Positions 56,428 to 64,000 of a stretch of DNA of 64,000 bases are shown here, in pieces. The notes under the pieces were generated by a model that was given only the letters and a program-made list of their open reading frames with translations, searched no databases and was not told where the DNA came from. Made by a program: the position numbers and the translations under genes. The stretch covers positions 62,001-126,000 of the forward strand of contig NZ_JANCPR020000008.1 in the NCBI RefSeq assembly GCF_028657195.3, in the 5' to 3' direction. Source of the stretch: Streptomyces iconiensis (GTDB lineage Bacteria > Actinomycetota > Actinomycetes > Streptomycetales > Streptomycetaceae). Positions within the stretch are counted from its first letter, which is position 1; each line of letters starts with the position of its first letter.

Positions 56428-56665
56428 ATCACTGTGATTCGCCGCGTGACGAACCCCGACGAAGTGCGGTTTCTCTCCCACCCATGGCCAGCGGGGCACT
56501 CTGTGCCGGGTAGGCTGATGGACTGTTGTGCCACCGTTCGGGGTTGACGCTTCGTCCGTCATTGTCCGAATGGTGTGGGCGGAGGCACGTGCCGCACCGA
56601 GTGCGTGCTCGTTCTTCATCTACGGGGCGCGGCGGTCGTCCGCCGGGTTGGAAGGAGCACTAGCG

Positions 56666-56686
56666 ATGGGCGAGGGGAACGCATGA
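56666..56686 (+). CDS. Six-codon micro-ORF overlapping the bluB-cobT start
   Basis: ATG GGC GAG GGG AAC GCA TGA, with a strong GAAGGAG ribosome site at 56651-56657 ahead of it. Its stop codon overlaps the ATG of the large gene (ATGA). It may couple initiation of the long protein to translation of this peptide. It could also be chance, with the same purine-rich region serving as the ribosome site of the big gene. Confidence 0.4.
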   Translation: MGEGNA

Positions 56687-59600
56687 GTGACACCGGCCAG
56701 GTCCCGGGAGAGGGGCTGCCGGAGAACGCAGGCGGGCAGCCGGAAGCGCAACCGGGCGTCCCGGTCTCCGGCACCTACACCTTCGCGGACCCGGCCGACG
56801 CCCTCGGCAGTCCAGCCCCCGAGGTCACTGTGAACGAGGAAGAGGATCTGCTGATGCCGGGCACCCAGGGCGCCTGGAGCGAGAACCAGCAGGCGCACCC
56901 CCAACAGCCCGCGCCGCAGCACCCGCACACGCCGGCCCAGGGCACCCCGGCGAACCAGCAGCCCACCCACGTCCAGCAGCAGCCCGCACACCACGGACAG
57001 CAGATGCCGCAGGAGCAGCAGGCCCAGCACAACCCCCAGGCTCAGCACAACCCACTGGACCCGCAGCCGGGCACGCCCCTTCCGGCGCACGCGCAGCAGG
57101 GAACGGTGGCGCCCGAAGCCCAGGGCCAGCAGCCGGTCCAGGAAGGGCAGTTCGCGCGGGACGCCGCGTACGCGCAGAACGGCGCTCCCGCGCAGCCGGA
57201 CGGACAGCCGCAGCCCCACCCCTCACAGCAGCCGCAGGACCAGGCAGCCGTACCGCAGTCGGACCCCGTGCCCGTCTCGGTTCCCGGAGCGCACGAGACG
57301 GAGGGCCGCGACTCGGGTTCCATCGACTTCAGCGCCGTCCGTACGCCCCAACCGCCGGTCGCGGCACCGACGTCGGCCCAGAGCACGCCCAGCAACGGAA
57401 CGCGCCGTCCGCTGCACCTGGGCCCGCCCGTCCCCGAGCAGTCCGGCGCCGTACGCCCGCTCTCCGACCGCGGCGCGGCCACCGCGCAGGCCAACGGCCT
57501 CAACGGTGCGGCAGCCCCCGCGCAGGCACAGCCCGCCGCGCCCGCACAGCCGGGCACGGCGCAGCCGGCCACGGCCACCCAACAGGCCACACACGCGCCT
57601 GCGGCCCCCGAGCCCCAGGCGGCACCTCAGCCCCAGGAGACCCCGGCCCAGGCTCAGGGCCAGGCCCCGGAGGGTCAGCCCGAGCAGCAGGCCCCCGCGT
57701 CCCCGGCACCGCAACAGCCCGCCGCGCAGTCCGATGCCGAGCAGCCCCAGGTGCCGGAGCCCGAGGCGCAGCAGCCCCCGGCTCCTCAGCCCGAGGCGGC
57801 GCCCGCCGAGCAGCAGGACGCGGCGCGTCAGGACATGAGCGCGCATGAGGGCGGGCAGCCCGGTGCGCCCGAGTCCGCCGAGGCCGAGGCTTCGGCGCAG
57901 CAGTACGCCCCGTCGCAGGTGGCGCCCGCGCCGCCGCAGGACCAGCACGCCACAGGCCCCGAGTACCTGGACATCGCGCCCCCCGACGCCGAGCCGCTGC
58001 CGGGCCCGCAACTCGGTGAACTCCCGCCGCAGCGCGAGGAGTGGACGGCGCAGCCTCAACCCGGCACCCCAGCAGAAACGGTCGCTCCCACCCCTGCGGA
58101 CGGGCACCCCACGAACGAGCACCCCACCGACGGTCCCTCTGCGGCGCAGCCGCCGGTGACCGGAACTCCCGCCTCCGGAACCCCTGTCGAGGCGCAGACC
58201 TCCGAGGCCGCGCTCGCCGAGACGGCCACCGAGGCACCGACCGGGGCCGCCGGGACGCCCGCCGAGGCCACCGGTACGCCGGCGGCGGAGCAGGCCGGGC
58301 AGCCGGAGCAGCGGGAGCAGCCCGGGGAGCCCGTACGGAACGGCCCCATCGAGGTCTCCTCGTCAGGAGAGGCCGTCGCACCGGAGGCGTCCTCCGGTGG
58401 CGAGACCGTTCCGGGGCCCCGTCAGGAGGCGCAGCCTGAGGGGCTGCCCACCGTCCCCGCGCAGGCCACCGATTCCACAGCGCCCCGCGCCGCCGCGCCC
58501 GCCAACGCCGTTCCCCCCAATGCGGCTCCGCCCAACGCGGCTCCCCCCATAAACGACGAGGGTGCCTCCGCGCCCGAGGCGCCCGCCTCACCGGATGCCG
58601 GGGGGACGAACGCGACCGCCGGAACCGCGGAGGCGAGTGCGCCGCCCCAGGCACAGGCAGACGCACCGGCCACGCCGCAGGAGCCCGCCACCCGGCCCCC
58701 GGAGGCCGAAGCGGCACCCGAGGCGCCCGCACAGGGCGAACCGTGGAGCGGGGCACCCACCGCGACGCCCGGGACCCAGCGCCCCGAGGCGCAGGGAACT
58801 CCCGCCCCCCCTGAGCAGGCAGCAGCGGAAGCGGCCACGAATACGCGTACGAACACGGAGACCAACTCCGAGACCCAGAACGGGAAGACCGGGAACAACG
58901 GGAACGAGGCCCAGACGCACCCCGTGACAGAGACGGAAACGGACGGCGGAACCGCAACCGCAACGGAGACCGGTACGGAGGCGACGCCCGGTACGGGCGA
59001 GATCGCCGAGGGCGCGGCCGAGGTCGGGGGAGGGGCAGAGGCGCGGACAGACCAGTCCGAGACCGAGGCGGAGCCCGAATCCGAGACGGAGCCCGAGGAC
59101 GCCCCTGCCCTTCCCCTCGGTGAACCGGCCCCCGGCTTCGCGGAGGCGGAGCGCGAGGCCGTGCACCGGCTGATGCGGGAACGCCGCGACATCCGTAACG
59201 GTTTCCGGTCGGACCCCATCCCGCACGAGGTGCTCCTGCGCGTTCTCGAAGCGGCCCACACCGCGCCCAGCGTCGGCCACTCGCAGCCCTGGGACTTCGT
59301 GGTCATCCGTTCGGAGGAGACACGGCGCACCATGCACGAGCTGGCCGAGCGCCAGCGCGACGCGTACGCCAAGTCGCTCCCGAAGGGCCGCGCGAAGCAG
59401 TTCAAGGAGATGAAGATCGAGGCCATTCTCGACACTCCTGTGAACATCGTCGTCACGGCCGACCCCACGCGCGGCGGCCGGCACACCCTCGGCCGTCACA
59501 CACAGCCGCAGATGGCGCCCTATTCGTCCGCCCTCGCCGTCGAAAACCTCTGGCTCGCGGCCCGTGCCGAGGGCCTCGGGGTCGGCTGGGTCAGCTTCTT

Positions 59601-60855
59601 CGACGAGCGCGAGATGGTCCGTACGCTCGAACTCCCCGAGCACCTGGAGGTCGTCGCGTACCTGTGTGTCGGCTACGTCGACGAGTTCCCGCCCGAGCCG
59701 GAGCTGATCCAGGCGGGCTGGTCCAAGCGCCGTCCCCTCTCCTGGGTGGTGCACGACGAGTCCTACGGCCGCCGCGCGCTGCCCGGCTCCGAGCCGCACA
59801 ACCTGCTGCGCGAGACCCTCGACGCGATCCGTCCGCTGGACGCCAAGGCGCTCGGCGAGGCGTGGGAGCGGCAGAAGCGGATGACCAAGCCGTCGGGCGC
59901 GCTCGGCATGCTGGAGATCATCTCCGCGCAGCTGTGCGGCCTCTCGCGCAAGTGCCCGCCGCCCATCCCCGAGCCCGCGGCCGTCGCCGTCTTCGCCGGT
60001 GACCACGGCGTGCACGCGCAGGGCGTCACGCCCTGGCCGCAGGAGGTGACGGCCCAGATGGTCGCCAACTTCCTGGGCGGCGGCGCGGTCTGCAACGCCT
60101 TCGCCAACCAGGTCGGTGCCGAGGTCTGCGTCATCGACGTCGGCGTCGCCGGTGAACTCCCGTCCACCCCCGGCCTGTTGCCGCGCAAGGTGCGCGCCGG
60201 CACGGCCGACATGACGGTGGGGCCCGCGCTCACCCGCGAGGAGGTCGAGCGCGCGATCGAGGTCGGTATCGAGACGGCACGCGACCTGGTCTCGGCGGGC
60301 AACAAGGCGCTGCTCACCGGAGAGATGGGCATCGCCAACACCACGGCCTCGGCCGCCCTCGTCTCGGCCTGTACAGGTGTCGACCCAGCCGAGGTCACGG
60401 GCAGGGGAACCGGCATCAACGACGAGACGCACGCCCGCAAGGTCGAGGTCGTACGCCGCGCGCTCGATCTCCACTCACCGGATCCGGCCGACCCCATCGG
60501 CCTGCTCTCCGCCTTCGGTGGCCTCGAACACGCCGCCATGGTCGGCCTGATCCTCGGCGGCGCCTCGCTCCGTACGCCCGTCATCCTGGACGGTGTCAGC
60601 GCGGGGGCCGCCGCCCTCGTCGCCCGCTCGATGGCCCCCGAGGCCCTCGCCGCCTGCATCGCGGGGCACCGCAGCGCCGAGCCCGGCCACGTCGCGGCAC
60701 TCACCAAGCTCGGCCTCCGCCCCCTCGTGGACCTCGAACTCCGCCTCGGCGAGGGAACGGGCGCCCTGCTGGCCCTTCCCATGGTCCAGAGCGCGGCCCG
60801 CGCGATGCACGAGGTAGCGACGTTCGACGCGGCAGGCGTCACCGAGAAGAGCTGA
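56683..60855 (+). CDS. cobT: Fusion: disordered region, BluB and CobT (lower-ligand activation)
   Basis: A 1390-residue protein. Residues 1 to about 820 are low-complexity, rich in Pro, Gln, Ala and Glu, with no recognisable domain. Residues about 825-1030 are a BluB-type flavin destructase (RRDIRNGFRSDPIPHEVLL, HTAPSVGHSQPWDF, NLWLAARAEGLGVGWVSFF), which makes 5,6-dimethylbenzimidazole from FMNH2 and oxygen. Residues about 1035-1390 are CobT, nicotinate-nucleotide:dimethylbenzimidazole phosphoribosyltransferase (FAGDHGVHAQGVTPWP, GEMGIANTTASAAL, GRGTGINDE, LDGVSAGAAALVA). The fusion would hand the lower ligand straight to its activating enzyme. ATG 56683 is chosen by the overlap with a micro-ORF and GAGGGG upstream. 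Confidence 0.92.
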   Translation: MSDTGQVPGEGLPENAGGQPEAQPGVPVSGTYTFADPADALGSPAPEVTVNEEEDLLMPGTQGAWSENQQAHPQQPAPQHPHTPAQGTPANQQPTHVQQQPAHHGQQMPQEQQAQHNPQAQHNPLDPQPGTPLPAHAQQGTVAPEAQGQQPVQEGQFARDAAYAQNGAPAQPDGQPQPHPSQQPQDQAAVPQSDPVPVSVPGAHETEGRDSGSIDFSAVRTPQPPVAAPTSAQSTPSNGTRRPLHLGPPVPEQSGAVRPLSDRGAATAQANGLNGAAAPAQAQPAAPAQPGTAQPATATQQATHAPAAPEPQAAPQPQETPAQAQGQAPEGQPEQQAPASPAPQQPAAQSDAEQPQVPEPEAQQPPAPQPEAAPAEQQDAARQDMSAHEGGQPGAPESAEAEASAQQYAPSQVAPAPPQDQHATGPEYLDIAPPDAEPLPGPQLGELPPQREEWTAQPQPGTPAETVAPTPADGHPTNEHPTDGPSAAQPPVTGTPASGTPVEAQTSEAALAETATEAPTGAAGTPAEATGTPAAEQAGQPEQREQPGEPVRNGPIEVSSSGEAVAPEASSGGETVPGPRQEAQPEGLPTVPAQATDSTAPRAAAPANAVPPNAAPPNAAPPINDEGASAPEAPASPDAGGTNATAGTAEASAPPQAQADAPATPQEPATRPPEAEAAPEAPAQGEPWSGAPTATPGTQRPEAQGTPAPPEQAAAEAATNTRTNTETNSETQNGKTGNNGNEAQTHPVTETETDGGTATATETGTEATPGTGEIAEGAAEVGGGAEARTDQSETEAEPESETEPEDAPALPLGEPAPGFAEAEREAVHRLMRERRDIRNGFRSDPIPHEVLLRVLEAAHTAPSVGHSQPWDFVVIRSEETRRTMHELAERQRDAYAKSLPKGRAKQFKEMKIEAILDTPVNIVVTADPTRGGRHTLGRHTQPQMAPYSSALAVENLWLAARAEGLGVGWVSFFDEREMVRTLELPEHLEVVAYLCVGYVDEFPPEPELIQAGWSKRRPLSWVVHDESYGRRALPGSEPHNLLRETLDAIRPLDAKALGEAWERQKRMTKPSGALGMLEIISAQLCGLSRKCPPPIPEPAAVAVFAGDHGVHAQGVTPWPQEVTAQMVANFLGGGAVCNAFANQVGAEVCVIDVGVAGELPSTPGLLPRKVRAGTADMTVGPALTREEVERAIEVGIETARDLVSAGNKALLTGEMGIANTTASAALVSACTGVDPAEVTGRGTGINDETHARKVEVVRRALDLHSPDPADPIGLLSAFGGLEHAAMVGLILGGASLRTPVILDGVSAGAAALVARSMAPEALAACIAGHRSAEPGHVAALTKLGLRPLVDLELRLGEGTGALLALPMVQSAARAMHEVATFDAAGVTEKS

Positions 60856-60859
60856 CCAC

Positions 60860-60893
60860 GCGGCGGGAAGAGGCGCGCCCCTCTTCCCGCCGC
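60860..60893 (+). terminator. bluB-cobT terminator
   Basis: A 14-bp stem (60860-60873 with 60880-60893; GCGGCGGGAAGAGG and its complement), 5 bases after the stop, loop CGCGCC. Confidence 0.85.
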
Positions 60894-61271
60894 TGGCCGT
60901 ACGCCGGGCCCTCGGCCCGCGCGGCCCCGCGTCAAGGCCAGCCCGCGCCAGGGGCACCCCGCCTCAGGGACACCACCCGTCAGGGGCGCGGGGCGGTGAC
61001 CTATGCGGCTCCGCCGCGCGGACACGCCAAGCCACAGGGCACGGCAGCCCGCGAAGCACGGACAGGCACACCCCGCGCTCACCCTGACCCGACAAGGCAC
61101 ACGGCGCCGGTTGGACGAGAGGCACCGCGCCCCCCGACGGCTTCCGGCCCGGCCCCGGCCCCGAGCCGGACAGGTGCCCGGTCGCCGGGGGCCCGCGCCA
61201 ACGTTCTACGCTGGGCCGACACTCCGCCCCCCCGCCGCAGGCGGGCCCTCGCGACAAGGATGCCGTCCCAG
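60894..61271 (+). other. 378-bp gap before cysG
   Basis: No convincing gene. The frame of cysG is open through much of it but the reading is Arg/Pro/Ala low-quality sequence. A TACGCT -10-like box stands at 61207-61212 and probably begins the cysG transcript. Confidence 0.4.
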
Positions 61272-62582
61272 ATGCCCGAGACCCCCGCCTACCCCGTAGG
61301 ACTCCGCCTCGCCGGACGCCGCGTCGTTGTGGTCGGCGGTGGCACCGTCGCCCAGCGCCGGCTGCCCGCGCTGCTCGCGGCCGGTGCGGATGTCGTGCTG
61401 GTCGCGCCCGTGACGACCCCGGCCGTCGAGGCGATGGCAGAGGCGGGCGAGTTCACGTGGGAGCGCAGGGCGTACCAGGAGGGTGACCTCGAAGCCGCCT
61501 GGTACGCGATCGCGGCCACCGACGAGCCCGCCGTCAACGCCGCCGTCACAGCCGAGGCGGAGGCCCGCCGCGTGTGGTGCGTACGCAGCGACGACGCGGA
61601 GGCTGCGACCGCCTGGACCCCGGCCACCGGCCGCAGCGAGGGTGTCACCGTCGCCGTGCTCTCGGGTGGCGGAGGCCCTCGCAGGGACCCACGCGCGCTG
61701 GCGGCCGTCAGGGACGCCATCGTCGCGGGCCTGGGCGACGGCACGCTCTCGGCCCCGCGCGGCCGGCCCCGTACGCCCGGTGTGGCGCTCGTCGGCGGCG
61801 GTCCCGGCGATCCCGATCTGATCACGGTGAGGGGGCGCCGCCTCCTCGCTGAGGCCGATGTCGTGGTCGCGGACAGGCTCGGGCCGAGGGACCTGCTCGA
61901 CGAACTCCCGCCGCATGTCGAGGTGATCGACGCCGCGAAGATCCCGTACGGCCGTGCCATGGCGCAGGAGGCCATCAACCAGGCCCTCGTCGAGCACGCG
62001 AAGGCGGGCAGGTCCGTCGTACGGCTCAAGGGCGGCGACCCGTTCGTCTTCGGCCGGGGCATGGAGGAGGCCCAGCAACTCGCGGCCGAGGGCATCGAGG
62101 TCACCGTCGTACCTGGCATCTCCAGCTCGGTCAGCGTGCCGGCCGCCGTCGGTATCCCCGTCACGCACCGTGGCGTGGCGCATGAGTTCACGGTGGTCAG
62201 CGGCCATGTGCCGCCCGGGGACGCCAGGTCCCTGGTGGACTGGTCCGCGCTCGCGCGGCTGCGGGGCACCCTCGTGATGCTGATGGCCGTCGAGAACATC
62301 GGGGCCATCGCCGAGGCTCTTCTCGCGCACGGCAGACCGGCCGACACCCCCGTCGCGATGATCCAGGAGGGCACGATGGCCACCGAGCGCCGCGTCGACG
62401 CCACCCTCGCGACGGCCGGGGAGCGTGCCCGCGAGCAAGGCGTACGGCCGCCGGCGGTCATCGTCGTCGGCGACGTGGTCACCGTCGGCCCCGCTGCCGG
62501 CCCCGGTGCCGGCCCCGCAGCCGCCCCCGCAGGACCTGCTGCCGGACCCGACGCGGCACCCGCAGCGGATACGCGGCAGTAG
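61272..62582 (+). CDS. cysG: Siroheme synthase: uroporphyrinogen-III C-methyltransferase fusion
   Basis: A 436-residue CysG-like bifunctional enzyme. The N-terminal Rossmann domain (GLRLAGRRVVVVGGGTVAQRR) is the precorrin-2 dehydrogenase/ferrochelatase-type part. The C-terminal SUMT domain (VALVGGGPGDPDLITVRGRR, VRLKGGDPFVFGRG, VVPGISSSVSVPA, VMLMAVENIGAIAEAL) methylates uroporphyrinogen III to precorrin-2, the entry to cobalamin and siroheme. The Gly/Ala/Pro C-terminal tail (VGPAAGPGAGPAAAPAGPAA) is low-complexity. ATG 61272 has AAGGA upstream; an in-frame ATG at 61260 is possible. It feeds the same pathway as cobL and cobT just upstream. Confidence 0.92.
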   Translation: MPETPAYPVGLRLAGRRVVVVGGGTVAQRRLPALLAAGADVVLVAPVTTPAVEAMAEAGEFTWERRAYQEGDLEAAWYAIAATDEPAVNAAVTAEAEARRVWCVRSDDAEAATAWTPATGRSEGVTVAVLSGGGGPRRDPRALAAVRDAIVAGLGDGTLSAPRGRPRTPGVALVGGGPGDPDLITVRGRRLLAEADVVVADRLGPRDLLDELPPHVEVIDAAKIPYGRAMAQEAINQALVEHAKAGRSVVRLKGGDPFVFGRGMEEAQQLAAEGIEVTVVPGISSSVSVPAAVGIPVTHRGVAHEFTVVSGHVPPGDARSLVDWSALARLRGTLVMLMAVENIGAIAEALLAHGRPADTPVAMIQEGTMATERRVDATLATAGERAREQGVRPPAVIVVGDVVTVGPAAGPGAGPAAAPAGPAAGPDAAPAADTRQ

Positions 62583-62625
62583 CAACGCATTGGCACTTCG
62601 AGGACGACAAGGCAGTATCGAGCCT

Positions 62626-63468
62626 GTGGCTACAGCATCCTCCCCGGGAGCGCCTCCCGGATCCGCCGGACGGCTCATCACCGTCGACGACCCCGACGAC
62701 CCCCGCCTGAGCGACTACACGGGGCTGACGGACGTCGAGCTGCGGCGAAGGCGCGAGCCCGCCGAGGGCCTGTTCATCGCGGAGGGTGAGAAGGTCATCC
62801 GCCGCGCCCGGCACGCGGGTTACGAGATGCGCTCGATGCTGCTCTCGGCGAAGTGGGTCGATGTGATGCGGGATGTCATCGACGAGGTACCCGCGCCCGT
62901 CTACGCCGTCAGCCCGGAACTGGCCGAACGCGTCACCGGCTACCACGTGCACCGGGGCGCGCTCGCCTCCATGCAGCGCAAGCCGCTCCCGGAGCCGGGC
63001 GAACTCCTCACCACGGCACGCCGAGTCGTGATCATGGAGTCGGTGAACGACCACACCAACATAGGTGCCATCTTCCGCAGCGCAGCCGCACTCGGCATGG
63101 ACGCTGTGCTCCTCTCTCCCGACTGCGCCGACCCTCTCTACCGCCGCTCCGTGAAGGTCTCCATGGGCGCCGTCTTCGCCGTCCCCTACGCGCGGCTCGA
63201 CACCTGGCCGCGCGGACTGGAGTCGGTACGCGACGCGGGCTTCCAGCTGCTCGCGCTGACCCCCGACGAGAAGGCCGTCCCCATCGACGAGGCCACCCAG
63301 GGCGGTTCGGAACGCGTCGCGCTGATGCTCGGCGCCGAGGGCGAAGGGCTCTCCACACGCGCGCTCATGGCCGCCGACGAATGGGTCCGTATCCCCATGG
63401 CCCACGGCGTCGACTCCCTGAACGTCGGCGCCGCAGCCGCGGTCGGCTTCTACGCCGTCACCCGCTGA
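62626..63468 (+). CDS. TrmH/SpoU-family RNA methyltransferase
   Basis: A 280-residue 2'-O-ribose methyltransferase of the SPOUT class. The N-terminal L30e-like substrate domain (REPAEGLFIAEGEKVIRRA) precedes the SpoU knot with motif 1 ESVNDHTNIGAIFRSAAALG, motif 2 VALMLGAEGEGLS and motif 3 RIPMAHGVDSLNVGAAAAVGFY. The target, rRNA or tRNA, cannot be told. GTG 62626 is chosen because the protein begins with a short VATASSPG tail and TTGGCA-N17-CAGTAT places the transcript start at or next to it. Confidence 0.93.
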   Translation: MATASSPGAPPGSAGRLITVDDPDDPRLSDYTGLTDVELRRRREPAEGLFIAEGEKVIRRARHAGYEMRSMLLSAKWVDVMRDVIDEVPAPVYAVSPELAERVTGYHVHRGALASMQRKPLPEPGELLTTARRVVIMESVNDHTNIGAIFRSAAALGMDAVLLSPDCADPLYRRSVKVSMGAVFAVPYARLDTWPRGLESVRDAGFQLLALTPDEKAVPIDEATQGGSERVALMLGAEGEGLSTRALMAADEWVRIPMAHGVDSLNVGAAAAVGFYAVTR

Positions 63469-63599
63469 GGCCCCGCCCCCAAGTACGGGCGCCAGACCCC
63501 CAAGTACGCGCTGCCCGCGGTGCGTCAGCGCCTGCGGTCCGCCGGCGTGCCAGATGGAGCGGGCGGCTCCATCGGTGCGCGCGGTCTTCCTGCGCGTGC

Positions 63600-64000
63600 C
63601 TACAGCCCGTCAGCGTTCTGGGACGAGGGCGTCGCTTTTCCCGTGAGACCGCCCAGGCCCCGGCTCGGCCCCTGGCAGCCCTGCGCCGCCGCGATCCCGA
63701 GCGCGACCAGCAAGGTCACGGTCACAAAGACGATGAGGCGCTGCCGCATCATGCGCCGCCTGCGCTCGGCCGGACTGCGTCCCGCGGGGCCGCGTCCTGC
63801 GGGCCGCTTCCCCGGTGGGCCGCCGTTCGTCCGCGCGCCGCCGCCGGTACGGGGCTGCGGCGCGGCCCCGCGCGATCCCGTACGCCCCTCGCTGTAGCCC
63901 TCGCGAGGTGTGCGCGGCGTCGAGGCGCGTGCCGAACTCGTCGTGCTCTCCCGCTGACTGCTCCTGCTGTCGCGCTGCGTGCGCTGCTGCGCGTACTCGC
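63600..64000 (-). CDS. C-terminal part of a membrane-anchored protein (truncated by window)
   Basis: An open frame enters from the right edge and ends at TAG 63600-63602, giving at least 132 residues. The visible part is a hydrophilic Arg/Ser/Thr/Gly-rich, probably disordered stretch, then a basic ERRRRMMRQR and one membrane helix (LIVFVTVTLLVALGIAAAQG), then a short GCQGPSRGLGG tail. Its codon use and continuous reading support a real gene whose functional domain lies outside the window. A kinase or other signalling protein would fit this tail, but that is a guess. Confidence 0.65.
   Translation of the reverse strand, partial: EYAQQRTQRDSRSSQRESTTSSARASTPRTPREGYSEGRTGSRGAAPQPRTGGGARTNGGPPGKRPAGRGPAGRSPAERRRRMMRQRLIVFVTVTLLVALGIAAAQGCQGPSRGLGGLTGKATPSSQNADGL

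Noticed and set aside
56428..56665. Cobalamin riboswitch upstream of bluB-cobT
   Set aside because: No B12-box-like GCCACTG core or multi-stem arrangement was recognised.
57223..59486. Long antisense frames opposite the low-complexity half of bluB-cobT
   Set aside because: They mirror the GC-rich repeats on the other strand and have no starts with ribosome sites or conserved domains.
63520..63897. 125-codon + strand ORF at the right end
   Set aside because: It lies opposite the coherent C-terminal frame of the membrane-anchored protein, which has a clear transmembrane helix and proper codon bias.

Overview
The window is about 64 kb of very GC-rich DNA with strong G/C bias at third codon positions, frequent GTG starts, ATGA/GTGA-type coupled gene pairs, many start codons sitting 5-8 bases behind a TAnnnT-like -10 box (leaderless style), mycothiol-type enzymes and Tat-like signals. 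All of this points to a Streptomyces or very close actinomycete. The content is mostly core chromosome: no phage, plasmid, IS element, CRISPR array or tRNA was found. The gene order resembles, from memory, the S. coelicolor region running from pheST to the cobalamin genes.

Region by region: (1) 1-5.1 kb: a PAS sensor kinase, then the coupled pheS-pheT operon. (2) 5.1-25.6 kb: transport, redox and regulatory genes: an MFS porter, 3-hydroxybutyryl-CoA dehydrogenase, DUF1918, a divergent EamA/MocR pair whose start codons overlap, a degenerate histidine phosphatase, a DUF6461 protein, an acyltransferase-3, an aldo/keto reductase, a methyltransferase, an ArsR-SRPBCC fusion with a clear self-operator, a BBE flavoenzyme, an SGNH hydrolase, a CDF metal exporter divergent from an ArsR sensor, a mycothiol-dependent-type enzyme, and a TetR-SDR pair followed by an array of repeats derived from the SDR gene end. 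(3) 25.7-36.8 kb: arginine biosynthesis. argC-J-B-D form one overlapping operon followed by argR; argG-argH lie 3 kb further on, separated by three unrelated genes and a 0.4-kb field of tandem repeats. (4) 36.8-50.4 kb: an aldo/keto reductase, a secreted hydrolase, a TetR-DHA2 efflux pair, a TetR/Old Yellow Enzyme divergent pair with a large palindromic operator, a Ser/Thr kinase fused to a sugar-binding-protein domain, a PlsC-type acyltransferase, a Tat-exported glycerophosphodiesterase, a sigma-like/GNAT single-frame fusion and two small membrane proteins. (5) 50.4-54.3 kb: a HAD phosphatase and a methionine ABC importer in which the permease MetI and binding protein MetQ are one polypeptide, preceded by a short Cys/Met-containing leader ORF and hairpins that look like an attenuator. 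(6) 54.3-64 kb: a GNAT enzyme, then corrinoid and tetrapyrrole genes (cobL, a giant disordered-BluB-CobT fusion, cysG), a SpoU-type RNA methyltransferase and the 3' end of a membrane-anchored protein that runs off the window.

Functional links: the arginine genes are probably co-controlled by ArgR (similar AT-rich TGCATA elements overlap both the argC and argG promoters). cobL, bluB-cobT and cysG share the late corrin/siroheme pathway. Several small regulator-target pairs (ArsR/CDF, TetR/OYE, TetR-SDR, TetR-DHA2, MocR/EamA) are self-contained modules. Domain fusions are unusually common here: kinase-SBP, MetI-MetQ, BluB-CobT, ArsR-SRPBCC and sigma-GNAT.
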